A DNA stretch of 64,000 bases from Clostridium scatologenes (GTDB lineage: Bacteria > Bacillota > Clostridia > Clostridiales > Clostridiaceae): the NCBI RefSeq assembly GCF_000968375.1, contig NZ_CP009933.1:868001-932000 (forward strand), read 5' to 3'. Under the pieces are notes generated by a model. That model was not told the origin of the DNA. It saw only the letters and a list, made by a program, of their open reading frames with translations, and searched no databases. Shown in pieces: positions 16,248 through 24,760 of this stretch. Made by a program: the position numbers and the translations under genes. Every line of letters begins with the position of its first letter. The first letter of the stretch is position 1.

Positions 16248-16946
16248 ATGATTGATAATAAAGCATTTTATAAATTAAGTTATGGGTTATATATAGTAAG
16301 TTCTGTTTTGGATGGTAAATTAAATGCACAAATTGCTAATTCAGTTTTTCAAATAACATCAGATCCAGCTATGGTTGCAGTGAGTATTAACAAACAAAAT
16401 TTAACTCATGAATATATACAAAAAAGTAAATTGATAGGAGTTTCTGCATTATCAGTGGAAACACCTATGGATTATGTAGCAAGATTTGGATTTAGATCAG
16501 GAAGAGATACAAATAAATTTGAAGATATATCGTATAAATTAGGAGAAAGTGGTGTACCAATAATTGAGGATAGTATAGCATCTTATTTTGAATTGCAAGT
16601 TGAAAAGGAAGTTGATGTTTTTACTCATACAATATTTGTTTGTAAAGTGTTAAATGCAGAATTACTTAAGGATATAGACTCCATGACATATCAATATTAT
16701 CAAGATATAAAACGTGGTAAAATATCTAAAACTCCAATATCTCAAAACGAAAATAAAACTGAGCCTATAAAGCCAACAAGTTCTGCATCAAAATATAAAT
16801 GTACAATATGCGGATATATTTATGATCCAGCTGTTGGAGATCCTGATTCAGGAATTTTGCCAGGAACTCCATTTGAAGATATACCAGATAGTTGGGGATG
16901 TCCAATTTGCAGAGTTAATAAAGAAAATTTTGAAAAGATAGAATAA
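16248..16946 (+). CDS. hrb: Flavin reductase-rubredoxin fusion (high-molecular-weight rubredoxin)
   Basis: A 232-residue two-domain electron carrier. Residues 1-~155 are a flavin-reductase-like FMN-binding split barrel (LYIVSSVLDGKLNAQIANS, SVNKQNLTHEYI-type region). A linker of about 25 residues leads to a C-terminal rubredoxin domain (from ~183) with Cys185, 188, 218 and 221 in CTICGY and CPICR. This matches Hrb of anaerobes, which passes electrons from NAD(P)H to flavo-diiron protein FprA for O2 or NO reduction in the cytoplasm. The leader before it is unusual (short ORF, hairpins). No fprA homologue is adjacent. The gene symbol is by analogy. Confidence 0.85.
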   Translation: MIDNKAFYKLSYGLYIVSSVLDGKLNAQIANSVFQITSDPAMVAVSINKQNLTHEYIQKSKLIGVSALSVETPMDYVARFGFRSGRDTNKFEDISYKLGESGVPIIEDSIASYFELQVEKEVDVFTHTIFVCKVLNAELLKDIDSMTYQYYQDIKRGKISKTPISQNENKTEPIKPTSSASKYKCTICGYIYDPAVGDPDSGILPGTPFEDIPDSWGCPICRVNKENFEKIE

Positions 16947-16995
16947 AGTATTTTGTATGTTGAAGCTAATATATATTAAAAAGTCATAATATTAT

Positions 16996-17922
16996 AAGCA
17001 TATTACGACGCAAAGGTGCAGTGGAAGTTTGGATTTTAACTTTTACTCCGTGATATATGATAAGTGTTTCATCACGGCTAAATGTTTTAATTATTCTAAA
17101 GCTTGAAGATTTGGAAAACCTAAGAACTTTGTCAAACTCGGTTCCCTCAGACAGGACTAAAGTTCTAAGGCTTTCCAAATCCTCAATACTAAGAATAATA
17201 TTAAAACAATTTAGCTAATGTGATGAAACACTTATCATATATCACTGCATAAAAGTTAAAATTCAAACTAATAACTTCAAGTGTACGCACGTAATTAAAT
17301 TGTTATAAACCGATTTAGTATTTGAAAGTTATATTCAACCATAACATTTATAACACTTAAAGCCAAGGCGGAGCCTGCTGTTAGGGTAATACATTTAAAT
17401 TAAAAAGCAATTGCTTTCTATTCTGTTGAAATGTCTTAAAAGAGAATTATTATTTATGTGATTGAAAAACATAATGCTAAAACATATAAGTATTTCAAAT
17501 GCATTTAATAATCAACTAACTTAATACTTTTTCAGGCTGCGCCATAGGATATTATTAAAATAACTGAAATATACATAAACTAAATAATAAGTATTATGAA
17601 AGCTACACTTTTTATTTAGAGTAATATATACACGTAATGCACTAAGAAGTAACTTTCAACTGTATGGAGACTGATATATGCTGTGAAGGAAGATGCGAAC
17701 AAATTTTAGAAGTTCTTTGCTTGAGATATTGAAAAATTTCGTAATTTTTGCCAGGACGGCAAAAGCTCCGAAAGCGACAGGACGTCGCATTTGAGGAGGT
17801 AGAAATTTTTCAATATCTCAAGCATTAGAACTTCTTAATGAAGTGAGTTTTCCTTCACAGCATATATCAGCCGGAATACAGTTGAAAGTTACTTCGCTTA
17901 CATATGCTTACGTCGTAATATT
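16996..17922 (+). repeat. Hairpin-rich TIR element, copy C (full length, nested palindrome)
   Basis: The longest copy. The left terminus AAGCATATTACGACG matches copy A exactly, and the right terminus is CGTCGTAATAT. Hairpin 1 spans 17026-17269 and hairpin 2 spans 17649-17892. Compared with copy A, hairpin 2 holds an additional 155 bp (17689-17843) bounded by a GAAG direct repeat. That insert is itself palindromic (CTTGAGATATTGAAAAAT and its complement). It fills the space between the rubredoxin fusion and the alkyltransferase gene and has no protein-coding content. Confidence 0.82.
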
Positions 17923-17948
17923 TTTATACTATTCATTAATTCAAAAGA

Positions 17949-18419
17949 TTACTTGTCCATATTTTGTTTTTCTAAGTTTAAAAGTTGCTCTTTCATCTCT
18001 AAACCACCTGCATAACCAATTAGATTACCATTGGAACCAATAACACGATGGCAGGGAATAAAAATAGCAATTGGATTTTTATTATTTGCCATGCCAACTG
18101 CACGACAAGCATTTATATTACCTATATTTTTTGCTATGTCCTTGTAACTGCAGGTTTTACCATATGGAATTTGCTGTAATGCATTCCATACTTTTTGTTG
18201 AAATTCTGTTCCTTCAGGTGCTAGTGGCAAATCAAAAATTTTTCTAGTTCCATTCAAATATTCTTGAAGTTGTTTAAATGCTTTTTTTATTAATGGAGTT
18301 TCAAGTACATTTACATCAGAAAAAGTAATTTCTCCAAGATGCATATGAGTAATAGATGAGCCGTTTTCGACAATGCTTATTTTACCGATTTTTGTTTCAT
18401 AGCAGAACATATTTTTCAT
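17949..18419 (-). CDS. ogt: Methylated-DNA--protein-cysteine methyltransferase
   Basis: A 156-residue O6-alkylguanine-DNA alkyltransferase. The active-site block IPCHRVIG (nucleophile Cys123) and the preceding helix-turn-helix region with ACRAVGMANNKNP and QIPYGKTCSY are intact. It transfers the alkyl group from O6-alkylguanine to its own cysteine in a suicidal repair reaction. The ATG at 18419 has GGAGGT seven bases upstream, so the longer frame to 18506 is rejected. It is a single gene whose stop lies about 26 bp from the end of repeat copy C. Confidence 0.93.
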   Translation of the reverse strand: MKNMFCYETKIGKISIVENGSSITHMHLGEITFSDVNVLETPLIKKAFKQLQEYLNGTRKIFDLPLAPEGTEFQQKVWNALQQIPYGKTCSYKDIAKNIGNINACRAVGMANNKNPIAIFIPCHRVIGSNGNLIGYAGGLEMKEQLLNLEKQNMDK

Positions 18420-18671
18420 AAGTAATACCTCCATATCTATGGTTATTCCATAGATATATTTTACTATATTAACATGCCATTGTCTTTCAAAATATTTTTT
18501 TAACATATATCAAAAATTTCCATTAATAATGAACATAAAGTAGTGGGTTCTTTATTGAAATTAAATATTTTTCATGTAAAAATTGAAAAAGTGTTATAAC
18601 GAACACATCAAAGATAATTCATATCTACTATAATGTAATTATAATTTTACAAGTCTTAGGGAGGAAGTAAT

Positions 18672-18935
18672 ATGAGCAAGAAGCCAAAAATTAAAATTAC
18701 ATTAGTTGATCGAAAAGGTCCTTGTGCATGTCATAGAGGCCATTGTATTGGCGATGTCTTTGATTATGATGAAGAGAGGGGAAGGCTTTGTCCAATGGCA
18801 ATGCATGTAGCATTTCCGTATATTGATATTTTACGTTATGGTGGAACTTTACCTACATGTAAAGATGGAGATTTTCGTTTTTGTTGTCCAGATGTAGATG
18901 TAATAAATGTTTTTCGAATTGAGAAAAATAAATGA
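18672..18935 (+). CDS. TIGR04076 family protein
   Basis: An 87-residue protein with the family pattern: a Cys-rich N-terminal half (GPCACHRGHCIGD), LCPMAMHVAFPYIDILRYGG in the middle, and a C-terminal RFCCPDVDVINVF. The conserved cysteines suggest metal or cluster binding, but the family has no established function. GGGAGGAAG precedes the ATG. It lies just upstream of the drug exporter leader, whose own consensus promoter begins 22 bp after this stop. Confidence 0.8.
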   Translation: MSKKPKIKITLVDRKGPCACHRGHCIGDVFDYDEERGRLCPMAMHVAFPYIDILRYGGTLPTCKDGDFRFCCPDVDVINVFRIEKNK

Positions 18936-18957
18936 TTAGTATAGGTAGAGGCAAAGA

Positions 18958-18986
18958 TTGACAACTATTTGTGAAAATGTTATATT
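18958..18986 (+). promoter_or_regulatory. Sigma-A consensus promoter for drug exporter
   Basis: -35 TTGACA (18958-18963), a 17-bp spacer, and -10 TATATT (18981-18986). Transcription should begin near 18993, giving a leader of about 75 nt before the exporter start codon. Confidence 0.8.
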
Positions 18987-18997
18987 CAATATAACTC

Positions 18998-19048
18998 GGA
19001 GGGTTTATGTAACCGGATAAGAGATTTAATTTCTTATCTGGTTTTTTT
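18998..19048 (+). promoter_or_regulatory. Attenuator leader: start-stop ORF plus intrinsic terminator
   Basis: GGAGGG (18998-19003) is followed by ATG TAA (19007-19012), a one-codon ORF. The terminator stem starts at the stop codon: AACCGGATAAGA pairs with TCTTATCTGGTT (19011-19042), followed by seven T (to 19048). An alternative small hairpin (GGTT 19002-19005 with AACC 19011-19014) would take the base of the terminator stem. A ribosome halted on the start-stop ORF would cover the left arm and allow read-through. This is known logic for antibiotic-inducible resistance genes; its operation here is inferred. Confidence 0.65.
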
Positions 19049-19066
19049 ATATAAGGGGGAAGATAA

Positions 19067-20281
19067 ATGGCGAAAACAGTTATTCGTGGAACACAGAAGT
19101 ATTTGGGTGTTAAAGGACTTATTATATTTATTGCAGTTATGAATATGTTTATTCCTCTATCAATTGATTTATATTTACCATCATTACCTACTATGGGGGA
19201 ATATTTTAATGCATCATCTTCTATTGTAAATTTAACATTGGTTTGTTTTTTCTTTTTCTTTGCAGTAGGTATTTTCATCTTTGGGCCTTTTAGTGACAAG
19301 TATGGTCGAAAACCTATATTAATTATTGGAATTTTAATTTACACTATTGCTAGTGGGCTTTGTGCTGTGTCAAGCACCATTTATCAATTAATCGCATTTC
19401 GTATCGTCCAAGCCTTAGGAGCAGGAAGTATTATAGTGGTTTCAATGGCACTAATTAAAGATTGTTTCGATGGAGAAACTAGGGACACTATATTAGCTGT
19501 GGTTCAAGGTATGTCTGTTATAGCACCAATGGCTGCACCTATAATAGGAGCAATTATATTGAAATTTGGTAATTGGAGAGATACATTTTTGGTATTGATG
19601 ATTATAGGAATTTTAAATTTAATTGCAGCAATATTATTTGAAGAAACTTTACCAAAAAGTGAGCGTTATAATGGAAGTATAAAAGGATCTATAACTCGTT
19701 TGTTTGTAGTGGGAAAAAATCCAGGCTTTATAAGTGTATTAATCATTTTTTCACTATTTATGGCACCATATATGGCTTACATATCAGTATCATCCTATGT
19801 GTACGTTAAGTATTTCCACTTAAATGAGCAGGTTTATAGTTATTTTTTTGCTGCTAATTCTTTCTTTGCTATGCTAGGACCTGTTGTTTACTTAAAAATA
19901 GCATGTAAAACTACAGTAAAAAAGTTTTCTAATGTATGTTTTTTGATAACGTTAGTTAGCGGAATTTCTTTAATAATGGTGGGAACATATTCTCCATGGT
20001 TGTTCTTAATTTCATTTTTACCTTTTACGCTTATTGAAGGTGCTATCCGTCCATTAAGTACGAGTATTTTATTAGAGCAGCAAAAAAAGGATACAGGCTC
20101 TGCTAGCTCATTAATAAATGCTGTAGGTACAATTTTTGGAAGTGGAGGTATGTTACTTGGTACCCTAGGTTGGAGTAACGTAGTAGTAGGTATGGGAATT
20201 ATTTTAATTGGAGCCACCTTAATTGCATTAATTGGCTGGATAGCTTTAGGAAAATCTAAAATTGAGGTAAAAGGAATCTAA
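19067..20281 (+). CDS. Bcr/CflA-type multidrug efflux MFS transporter
   Basis: A 404-residue, 12-helix major facilitator of the DHA1 Bcr/CflA branch. N-terminal helix 1 contains IDLYLPSLP, the loop 2-3 motif A reads GPFSDKYGRKP, and helix 5 motif C is represented by VIAPMAAPIIGA. Such proteins export chloramphenicol, bicyclomycin, florfenicol, sulfonamides or other drugs by proton antiport at the membrane. The ATG follows GGGGGAAGA. An attenuator leader with its own promoter lies upstream, consistent with drug induction. The specific drug is unknown. Confidence 0.88.
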   Translation: MAKTVIRGTQKYLGVKGLIIFIAVMNMFIPLSIDLYLPSLPTMGEYFNASSSIVNLTLVCFFFFFAVGIFIFGPFSDKYGRKPILIIGILIYTIASGLCAVSSTIYQLIAFRIVQALGAGSIIVVSMALIKDCFDGETRDTILAVVQGMSVIAPMAAPIIGAIILKFGNWRDTFLVLMIIGILNLIAAILFEETLPKSERYNGSIKGSITRLFVVGKNPGFISVLIIFSLFMAPYMAYISVSSYVYVKYFHLNEQVYSYFFAANSFFAMLGPVVYLKIACKTTVKKFSNVCFLITLVSGISLIMVGTYSPWLFLISFLPFTLIEGAIRPLSTSILLEQQKKDTGSASSLINAVGTIFGSGGMLLGTLGWSNVVVGMGIILIGATLIALIGWIALGKSKIEVKGI

Positions 20282-20314
20282 ATTAAAATAACAAAGAACT
20301 CAACTTTCATAGTT

Positions 20315-21126
20315 TAAGCATAATGTTACATAAGCGCATGTAAGCGAAGTAACTTTCAACTGTATTCCGGCTGATATATGCTGTAAAGGAAAACTCACTT
20401 CATTTTAAAGTTCTAATGCTTGAGATATTGAAAAATATCTACCTCCTCAAATGCGACGTCCTGTCGCTTTCGGAGCTTTTGCCTTCCTGGCAAAAATTAC
20501 GATATTTTTCAATATCTCAAGCAAAGAACTTTTAAAATTCGTTCGAATCTTCCTTCGCAGCATATATCAGTCTACATACAGTTGAAAGTTACTTCTTAGT
20601 GCATTACGTGTACACATAATACTTATTACCTGTATTTGAAATATTTATATATTTTTTCAACAACCTAAATGATCAATCTCTTTTAAGGTGTTTTCATAAA
20701 GTAGAAAGCAAGTATATTTTTACTAAATACATTAGTACAATATCATACTTTGCATTAATTTTTTAACATTATAAGTTATGATTGTGAATATAATTTTTGC
20801 TTACTAAAATTACCTATAACAATGCAATTAGGTGCGTACATTTGAAGGTACTAGTTTGAATTTTAACTTTTATGCAGTGATATATGATAAGTGTGTTATC
20901 ACATTAGCTAAATTGTTTTAGTATTATTCTTAGCTTGAAGTTTTTGAAAGTCTTAGAACTTTAGTCCTGTCTGAGGGAACCGAGTTTGACAAAGTTCTTA
21001 GACTTTCAAAAACTTCGAGCTTTAGAATAATTAAAACATTTAGCCGTGATGACACACTTATCATATATCATGGAGTAAAAATTAAAATCCAAACTTCCAC
21101 TGCACTCTTGCATCGCATTATGCTTA
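20315..21126 (-). repeat. Hairpin-rich TIR element, copy D (inverted orientation)
   Basis: The same family as copies A-C but reversed. The long hairpin 2 (20349-20592), with the nested palindrome present, comes first; a shortened and diverged spacer follows; hairpin 1 (20853-21095) comes last. The termini are TAAGCATAATGTTAC at the left and the complement of TAAGCATAATGCGATGC at the right. The right end abuts the stop codon of the cyclase gene at 21127. Paired substitutions relative to A and C keep the stems intact. No coding content. Confidence 0.8.
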
Positions 21127-21798
21127 TTATATCAAGTTAAAGTTTTGTTTGTTATCATCCAAAATGGCAATTGCTCTAACTGGTGCTCCATCAGAGTTCT
21201 TAAATTTTAATGGAAGCGCACAAAAGGTAAATAAATCATCTCCAACCTTATCCAAATTGGTTAAGTTTTCAATGATAACTATATTATTTTTGGATAAAAG
21301 TTTTTTGTGAATAGTCAAATTTTCGTCTGAAATAGGGTCAATGCCTATAACATCTAGACCTACACCTTTCTTACTGCTATTTAATAAATATTCAGTAATT
21401 TCTTCTGAGATATAAGGATATTCTCCAAAATAGGAGCTTGTATTCCAATATTTATCCCAGCCAGTATGGAAAAGAATAAATTCTGCTTTTTCTACCTTTT
21501 CTTTTACAGCTTCAATATATTTCATGGTGATTTTTTCTCCATGCCTTAAATCACTACAATCAATAACTAAACCTTTTCCTACAAACTGTTTTGAAGAAAA
21601 CGAGTCTAGAGTAGTTCCTTGGAAAAATAAATGTGCAGGTGAGTCCATGTGAGTTCCTGTGTGAGAAAACATTGTAAGTAAAGTTTCTTTAAAGCCATTT
21701 TGTTTATATGTACTTGCAACTTCTAATTTAGGTCTTTCTGTACCTGGATAGACAGGCATATTTTCTGAAATAGTATGTGTCAAATCGATTATATTCAT
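21127..21798 (-). CDS. Cyclase family protein (kynurenine formamidase-like)
   Basis: A 223-residue metal-dependent hydrolase of the cyclase (PF04199) family. The hallmark HTGTHMDSPAH carries the metal-binding His/Asp residues, and IDLTHTISENMPVYPG is the usual N-terminus. Members hydrolyse N-formylkynurenine, isatin or related amides and lactones. There is no neighbouring tryptophan catabolism gene, so the substrate is open. GTGAGGG precedes the ATG. The 3' end touches repeat copy D, so the last few codons may have been shaped by that insertion. Confidence 0.85.
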   Translation of the reverse strand: MNIIDLTHTISENMPVYPGTERPKLEVASTYKQNGFKETLLTMFSHTGTHMDSPAHLFFQGTTLDSFSSKQFVGKGLVIDCSDLRHGEKITMKYIEAVKEKVEKAEFILFHTGWDKYWNTSSYFGEYPYISEEITEYLLNSSKKGVGLDVIGIDPISDENLTIHKKLLSKNNIVIIENLTNLDKVGDDLFTFCALPLKFKNSDGAPVRAIAILDDNKQNFNLI

Positions 21799-21963
21799 AA
21801 AAAGCCCTCACTTTCTTTATAGCAATTATAACATATTTTGTAAATAAAAAATCCTTATTTAGTGTTTATAAAAAAATGATATATTTTTTTATCTATTTAT
21901 GAAGCGTAATTAAAATTCTATACGTCTAATTTAAGAAAGTTTATTTAAGCTTGAGAGCTATTT

Positions 21964-22018
21964 ATCAAGTGATTCTTAGACTCAAGTGGGGGGATTAGCG
22001 ATGGTAGCGATTAGCTAA
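21964..22018 (+). repeat. Short dispersed repeat R1 upstream of ECF sigma gene
   Basis: ATCAAGTGATTCTTAGACTC is shared, with one substitution, with R2 at 55160-55179. The end GATGGTAGCGATTAGCTAAA resembles R2's AATGGTAGCGGTTAGATAAA. R1 lacks the ~90 bases between these ends that R2 has. Both copies end within about 35 bases of the next start codon. Confidence 0.55.
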
Positions 22019-22051
22019 AAGAAAAATATCTTGAATGGATGTTGTTGAAAT

Positions 22052-22567
22052 ATGAATGAAGAAATAAAGAGGTTAATGCGCAGCTATGGGAACGATGTGC
22101 TGCGAATTGCTTATATATATTTAAAAGATAGGTATTTAGCAGAAGATGCTTTTCAGGAGGTATTTATCAAGGTTTACAAAAATTTTGATAAATTTAAAAA
22201 ACAAAGTAGTGAAAAAACGTGGATTATATCTATTACTATGAATACCTGCAAAGACATACTTAGAGTTTCCTGGTTTAAAAAAGTTGTTATGTTTAAGGAC
22301 ATTAGTGATGATTCAATGTCAGATGTTTGTGAAAATGTAGATACTAAAGTTATAACTAAGATTGAAAATGAAAAATTGTTAAAGGAAGTTATGAATTTAC
22401 CTCGTAAACATAAGGAAATTATAATTCTTTATTATTATGAAGGATTGTCCACTGGGGATATAAGCAGCATGTTGAAAATACCAGAAGGAACTGTACGCAG
22501 CCGGCTTTTTCGAGCTAGAACTGTGTTAAAATCTAATATAGGTGGGAAGATTGAATATGAAGGATAA
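22052..22567 (+). CDS. ECF-type RNA polymerase sigma factor
   Basis: A 171-residue sigma-70 family protein with region 2 (YLKDRYLAEDAFQEVFIKVY, then KTWIISITMNTCKDILR) and region 4 (LPRKHKEIIILYYYEGLS, then IPEGTVRSRLFRARTVLK). There is no region 3, as expected for an ECF sigma. The downstream gene starts 11 bp before this one ends and encodes a membrane-anchored anti-sigma-like protein, so the pair is translationally coupled and probably senses an envelope signal. No clear Shine-Dalgarno sequence is seen close to the ATG. Confidence 0.9.
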   Translation: MNEEIKRLMRSYGNDVLRIAYIYLKDRYLAEDAFQEVFIKVYKNFDKFKKQSSEKTWIISITMNTCKDILRVSWFKKVVMFKDISDDSMSDVCENVDTKVITKIENEKLLKEVMNLPRKHKEIIILYYYEGLSTGDISSMLKIPEGTVRSRLFRARTVLKSNIGGKIEYEG

Positions 22568-23495
22568 GTTGGAGAATTTTAAACAAATATCAGATGAAAT
22601 TCTTGAAGATATTTGTGTAACTGATGAATTAGAAAGAAAAACCTTGGAAAAATGCAATAATAAGAGATTTTTTAAATTAAACCCATTAATTGTTTCTACT
22701 ATTTCAATTGCTGCTTTAATAGTTACTTTTGGACTATATAATCATTTTTCACATAATACTAATGTTGCTTATAATTCAGTAAAGCATGAAGATGAAAATA
22801 ATATAAAAAAAGATAAAGAACTTCCCAAAATTGTAGAAAATAAGAAAGAGGATCATTCTAAAGATTCAACTTTAAATGATGAAGAAAAGTATGATTCTGA
22901 AACGAAAAATAAAAAAATAAATTCTAATACAATAATTGAAAATACCAAATTACCAGTTGATATTAAAAATACTGATACAGCAATTAAAAAGGTGGATACA
23001 CCTTCACAAAATTCAAATAATACTAATAATAAATCTTTAAATCCCTCTGAAGATAATTTAAAAAATGCTAAAAATGATATTGATAAAGATGTTGATAAAA
23101 CTGCTCCACAAGGAGTTAATTTGAGCTGTTCAGAAAGACCTTTAGATATAGAAGCTGCTGAAGAATATTTTGAAGGTAAAATTTCACTTCCTTCTTATGT
23201 TCCAAAAGGATTTACTCTTATTAATATATCTATTCCAGATAATAATAAAAAATGTGTTAAGTTGAGTTATAGCTCTGATGCTTTCTATTTTGAAATATTG
23301 CAAAGTAAAAGCTTATCCAATATGCAAGAAGATAAAACTATATCTGTTGGAAACAATAAGGGCTGTGAAACTTCTGTTAAAGATGCAAATAACACAAATA
23401 CGAAAATCAGCTGGATAAATAGTGATATACAATATACTTTAAGTGGTAATTTACCTGAAAACTCCTTGATAGATATAGCTAAGTCCATAAAATAA
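22557..23495 (+). CDS. Membrane-anchored anti-sigma-like protein with DUF4367 domain
   Basis: A 312-residue protein: a ~42-residue cytoplasmic segment, one transmembrane helix (about 45-65, PLIVSTISIAALIVTFGLY), then a long low-complexity Lys/Asn/Asp-rich extracellular linker (70-185). The C-terminal domain of ~120 residues (LPSYVPKGFTLINISIP ... ISWINSDIQYTLSG) matches DUF4367, common in sigma regulators. It should sequester the ECF sigma encoded just upstream, with which it overlaps by 11 bp. AGGTGGGAAG precedes the ATG at 22557; the extension to GTG 22542 is not needed. Confidence 0.82.
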   Translation: MKDKLENFKQISDEILEDICVTDELERKTLEKCNNKRFFKLNPLIVSTISIAALIVTFGLYNHFSHNTNVAYNSVKHEDENNIKKDKELPKIVENKKEDHSKDSTLNDEEKYDSETKNKKINSNTIIENTKLPVDIKNTDTAIKKVDTPSQNSNNTNNKSLNPSEDNLKNAKNDIDKDVDKTAPQGVNLSCSERPLDIEAAEEYFEGKISLPSYVPKGFTLINISIPDNNKKCVKLSYSSDAFYFEILQSKSLSNMQEDKTISVGNNKGCETSVKDANNTNTKISWINSDIQYTLSGNLPENSLIDIAKSIK

Positions 23496-23602
23496 CTATT
23501 GATGAAAAATATGGAGCGTAAATTCTCTTATATACGTCAAAATAGTGAAATCAATTAATGCGAAATAGTAAAAACTATATTGATTTGGAAGGAGATTCAT
23601 AA

Positions 23603-24697
23603 ATGATTAGAAAAAAATTAATATCTATTTGTATTGCATTAGCTGTATGTGCAGTATCTATGCCTATTTCAGCAAAAGGAGCTGGGATAATTTCAAATAC
23701 AAACTATGTCAGTCAGCAGCCAAAGATTTATGATAATATTAAGTTTGAAGTGATAACATATAACAGTGCTCCAGAAGCTTTAATAAAAGCTATAGACACT
23801 TATAAGGATACTGAAGGATTTGTTTATTATTTAGACAGTACTTCAAATAATTTGTATGTGGCTATTATGTTAGGAGAAAAACCTACTGGCGGGTACAATA
23901 TTAAAGTGGATTCTGTAAAGGATGCAGATGGGAAAGCTAATATATTGGTGAAAGAAGCAGGGCCAGATAAAAATGAATTACTAAATCAGATGGTAACTTA
24001 TCCGTATACTATAATAAAGACTCAAGTATCATCTCCGAATATAAGTGTAAAAAATTCTTCAGGAAAAGTTTATGACTTGCTAAGTGATAAAAAAGATGAT
24101 GGAAATTTAATAATAGGTTCTTCCTTCGTTTTAGGTCAATTAAAAGATATATATACCACAAATGATTTTATATTTTTAGAAATTCAAAATGGAAATAATG
24201 AATCAGAGCTATTTTATGTTAATAACAATGATGAATGGAAAAATAAATTAAAGAATTTGAAATTAAACAGTAATGTAAGTGTACAATATGCATTGGGAAC
24301 TCCACAAAAATATGATGAAAAATCTGCATTCCCTTTAAGTAAAATAAATTTACCTGTAGATATTAATTGTTTAAAGGATAAAAACTGGCAGGATCTAAAG
24401 AGTTACTCAAATGTTATTTCAAATAAGCAGTGGAAAGTATACTTTAATCAACAACTTAAAGAAGAAAGTGTAAATGATTCAAATGTTTATGTGACAGATA
24501 GCAATGGAAATATAATTCCAACAGCAGTACATTTGTTGGAAGATAAAAAATCTATAAGCATAACTCCATATAAACCTTATGAACTTGGACAAAACTATTA
24601 CATTTTTATAACGAATAAAGTAAATGGTACTGATAATTCTGTTTTAAAAGGTTTTAGAATGAACTTTCAAATAATGGATAGCTTCATTATAAAATAG
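23603..24697 (+). CDS. Secreted PrcB-like and SbsA-Ig-like domain protein
   Basis: A 364-residue protein with an N-terminal signal peptide (basic start, hydrophobic SICIALAVCAVSMPISA). Next is a PrcB-C-like domain (about 60-150) with the typical GEKPTGGYNI block, a middle region of unknown fold, and a C-terminal SbsA-type Ig-like domain (about 265-360, VYFNQQLKEESVNDSNVYVT, LGQNYYIFIT). PrcB domains stabilise or inhibit surface proteases. GGAAGGAG precedes the ATG. It lies 107 bp after the anti-sigma gene and may be a target of that ECF sigma. Confidence 0.78.
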   Translation: MIRKKLISICIALAVCAVSMPISAKGAGIISNTNYVSQQPKIYDNIKFEVITYNSAPEALIKAIDTYKDTEGFVYYLDSTSNNLYVAIMLGEKPTGGYNIKVDSVKDADGKANILVKEAGPDKNELLNQMVTYPYTIIKTQVSSPNISVKNSSGKVYDLLSDKKDDGNLIIGSSFVLGQLKDIYTTNDFIFLEIQNGNNESELFYVNNNDEWKNKLKNLKLNSNVSVQYALGTPQKYDEKSAFPLSKINLPVDINCLKDKNWQDLKSYSNVISNKQWKVYFNQQLKEESVNDSNVYVTDSNGNIIPTAVHLLEDKKSISITPYKPYELGQNYYIFITNKVNGTDNSVLKGFRMNFQIMDSFIIK

Positions 24698-24718
24698 AAA
24701 ACTGAAATGAAAATAGAG

Positions 24719-24760
24719 TTCCATTAAAGCTTTAAAATATAAGCTTTAATGGGACTTTGT
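24719..24760. terminator. Intrinsic terminator between convergent genes
   Basis: TTCCATTAAAGCTT pairs with AAGCTTTAATGGGA around an A/T loop and is followed by CTTTGTTATATTTTT. It sits between the PrcB-like stop and the ferredoxin-type gene stop and could serve both strands. Confidence 0.7.

Noticed and set aside
18853..19299. 148-codon antisense frame across the exporter start and leader
   Set aside because: It is antisense to the well-supported exporter, promoter and attenuator, and has no ribosome binding site or domain.
22021..22051. Riboswitch upstream of the ECF sigma gene
   Set aside because: No known riboswitch core was recognised; the conserved part is the dispersed repeat R1, which is also found before an unrelated gene.
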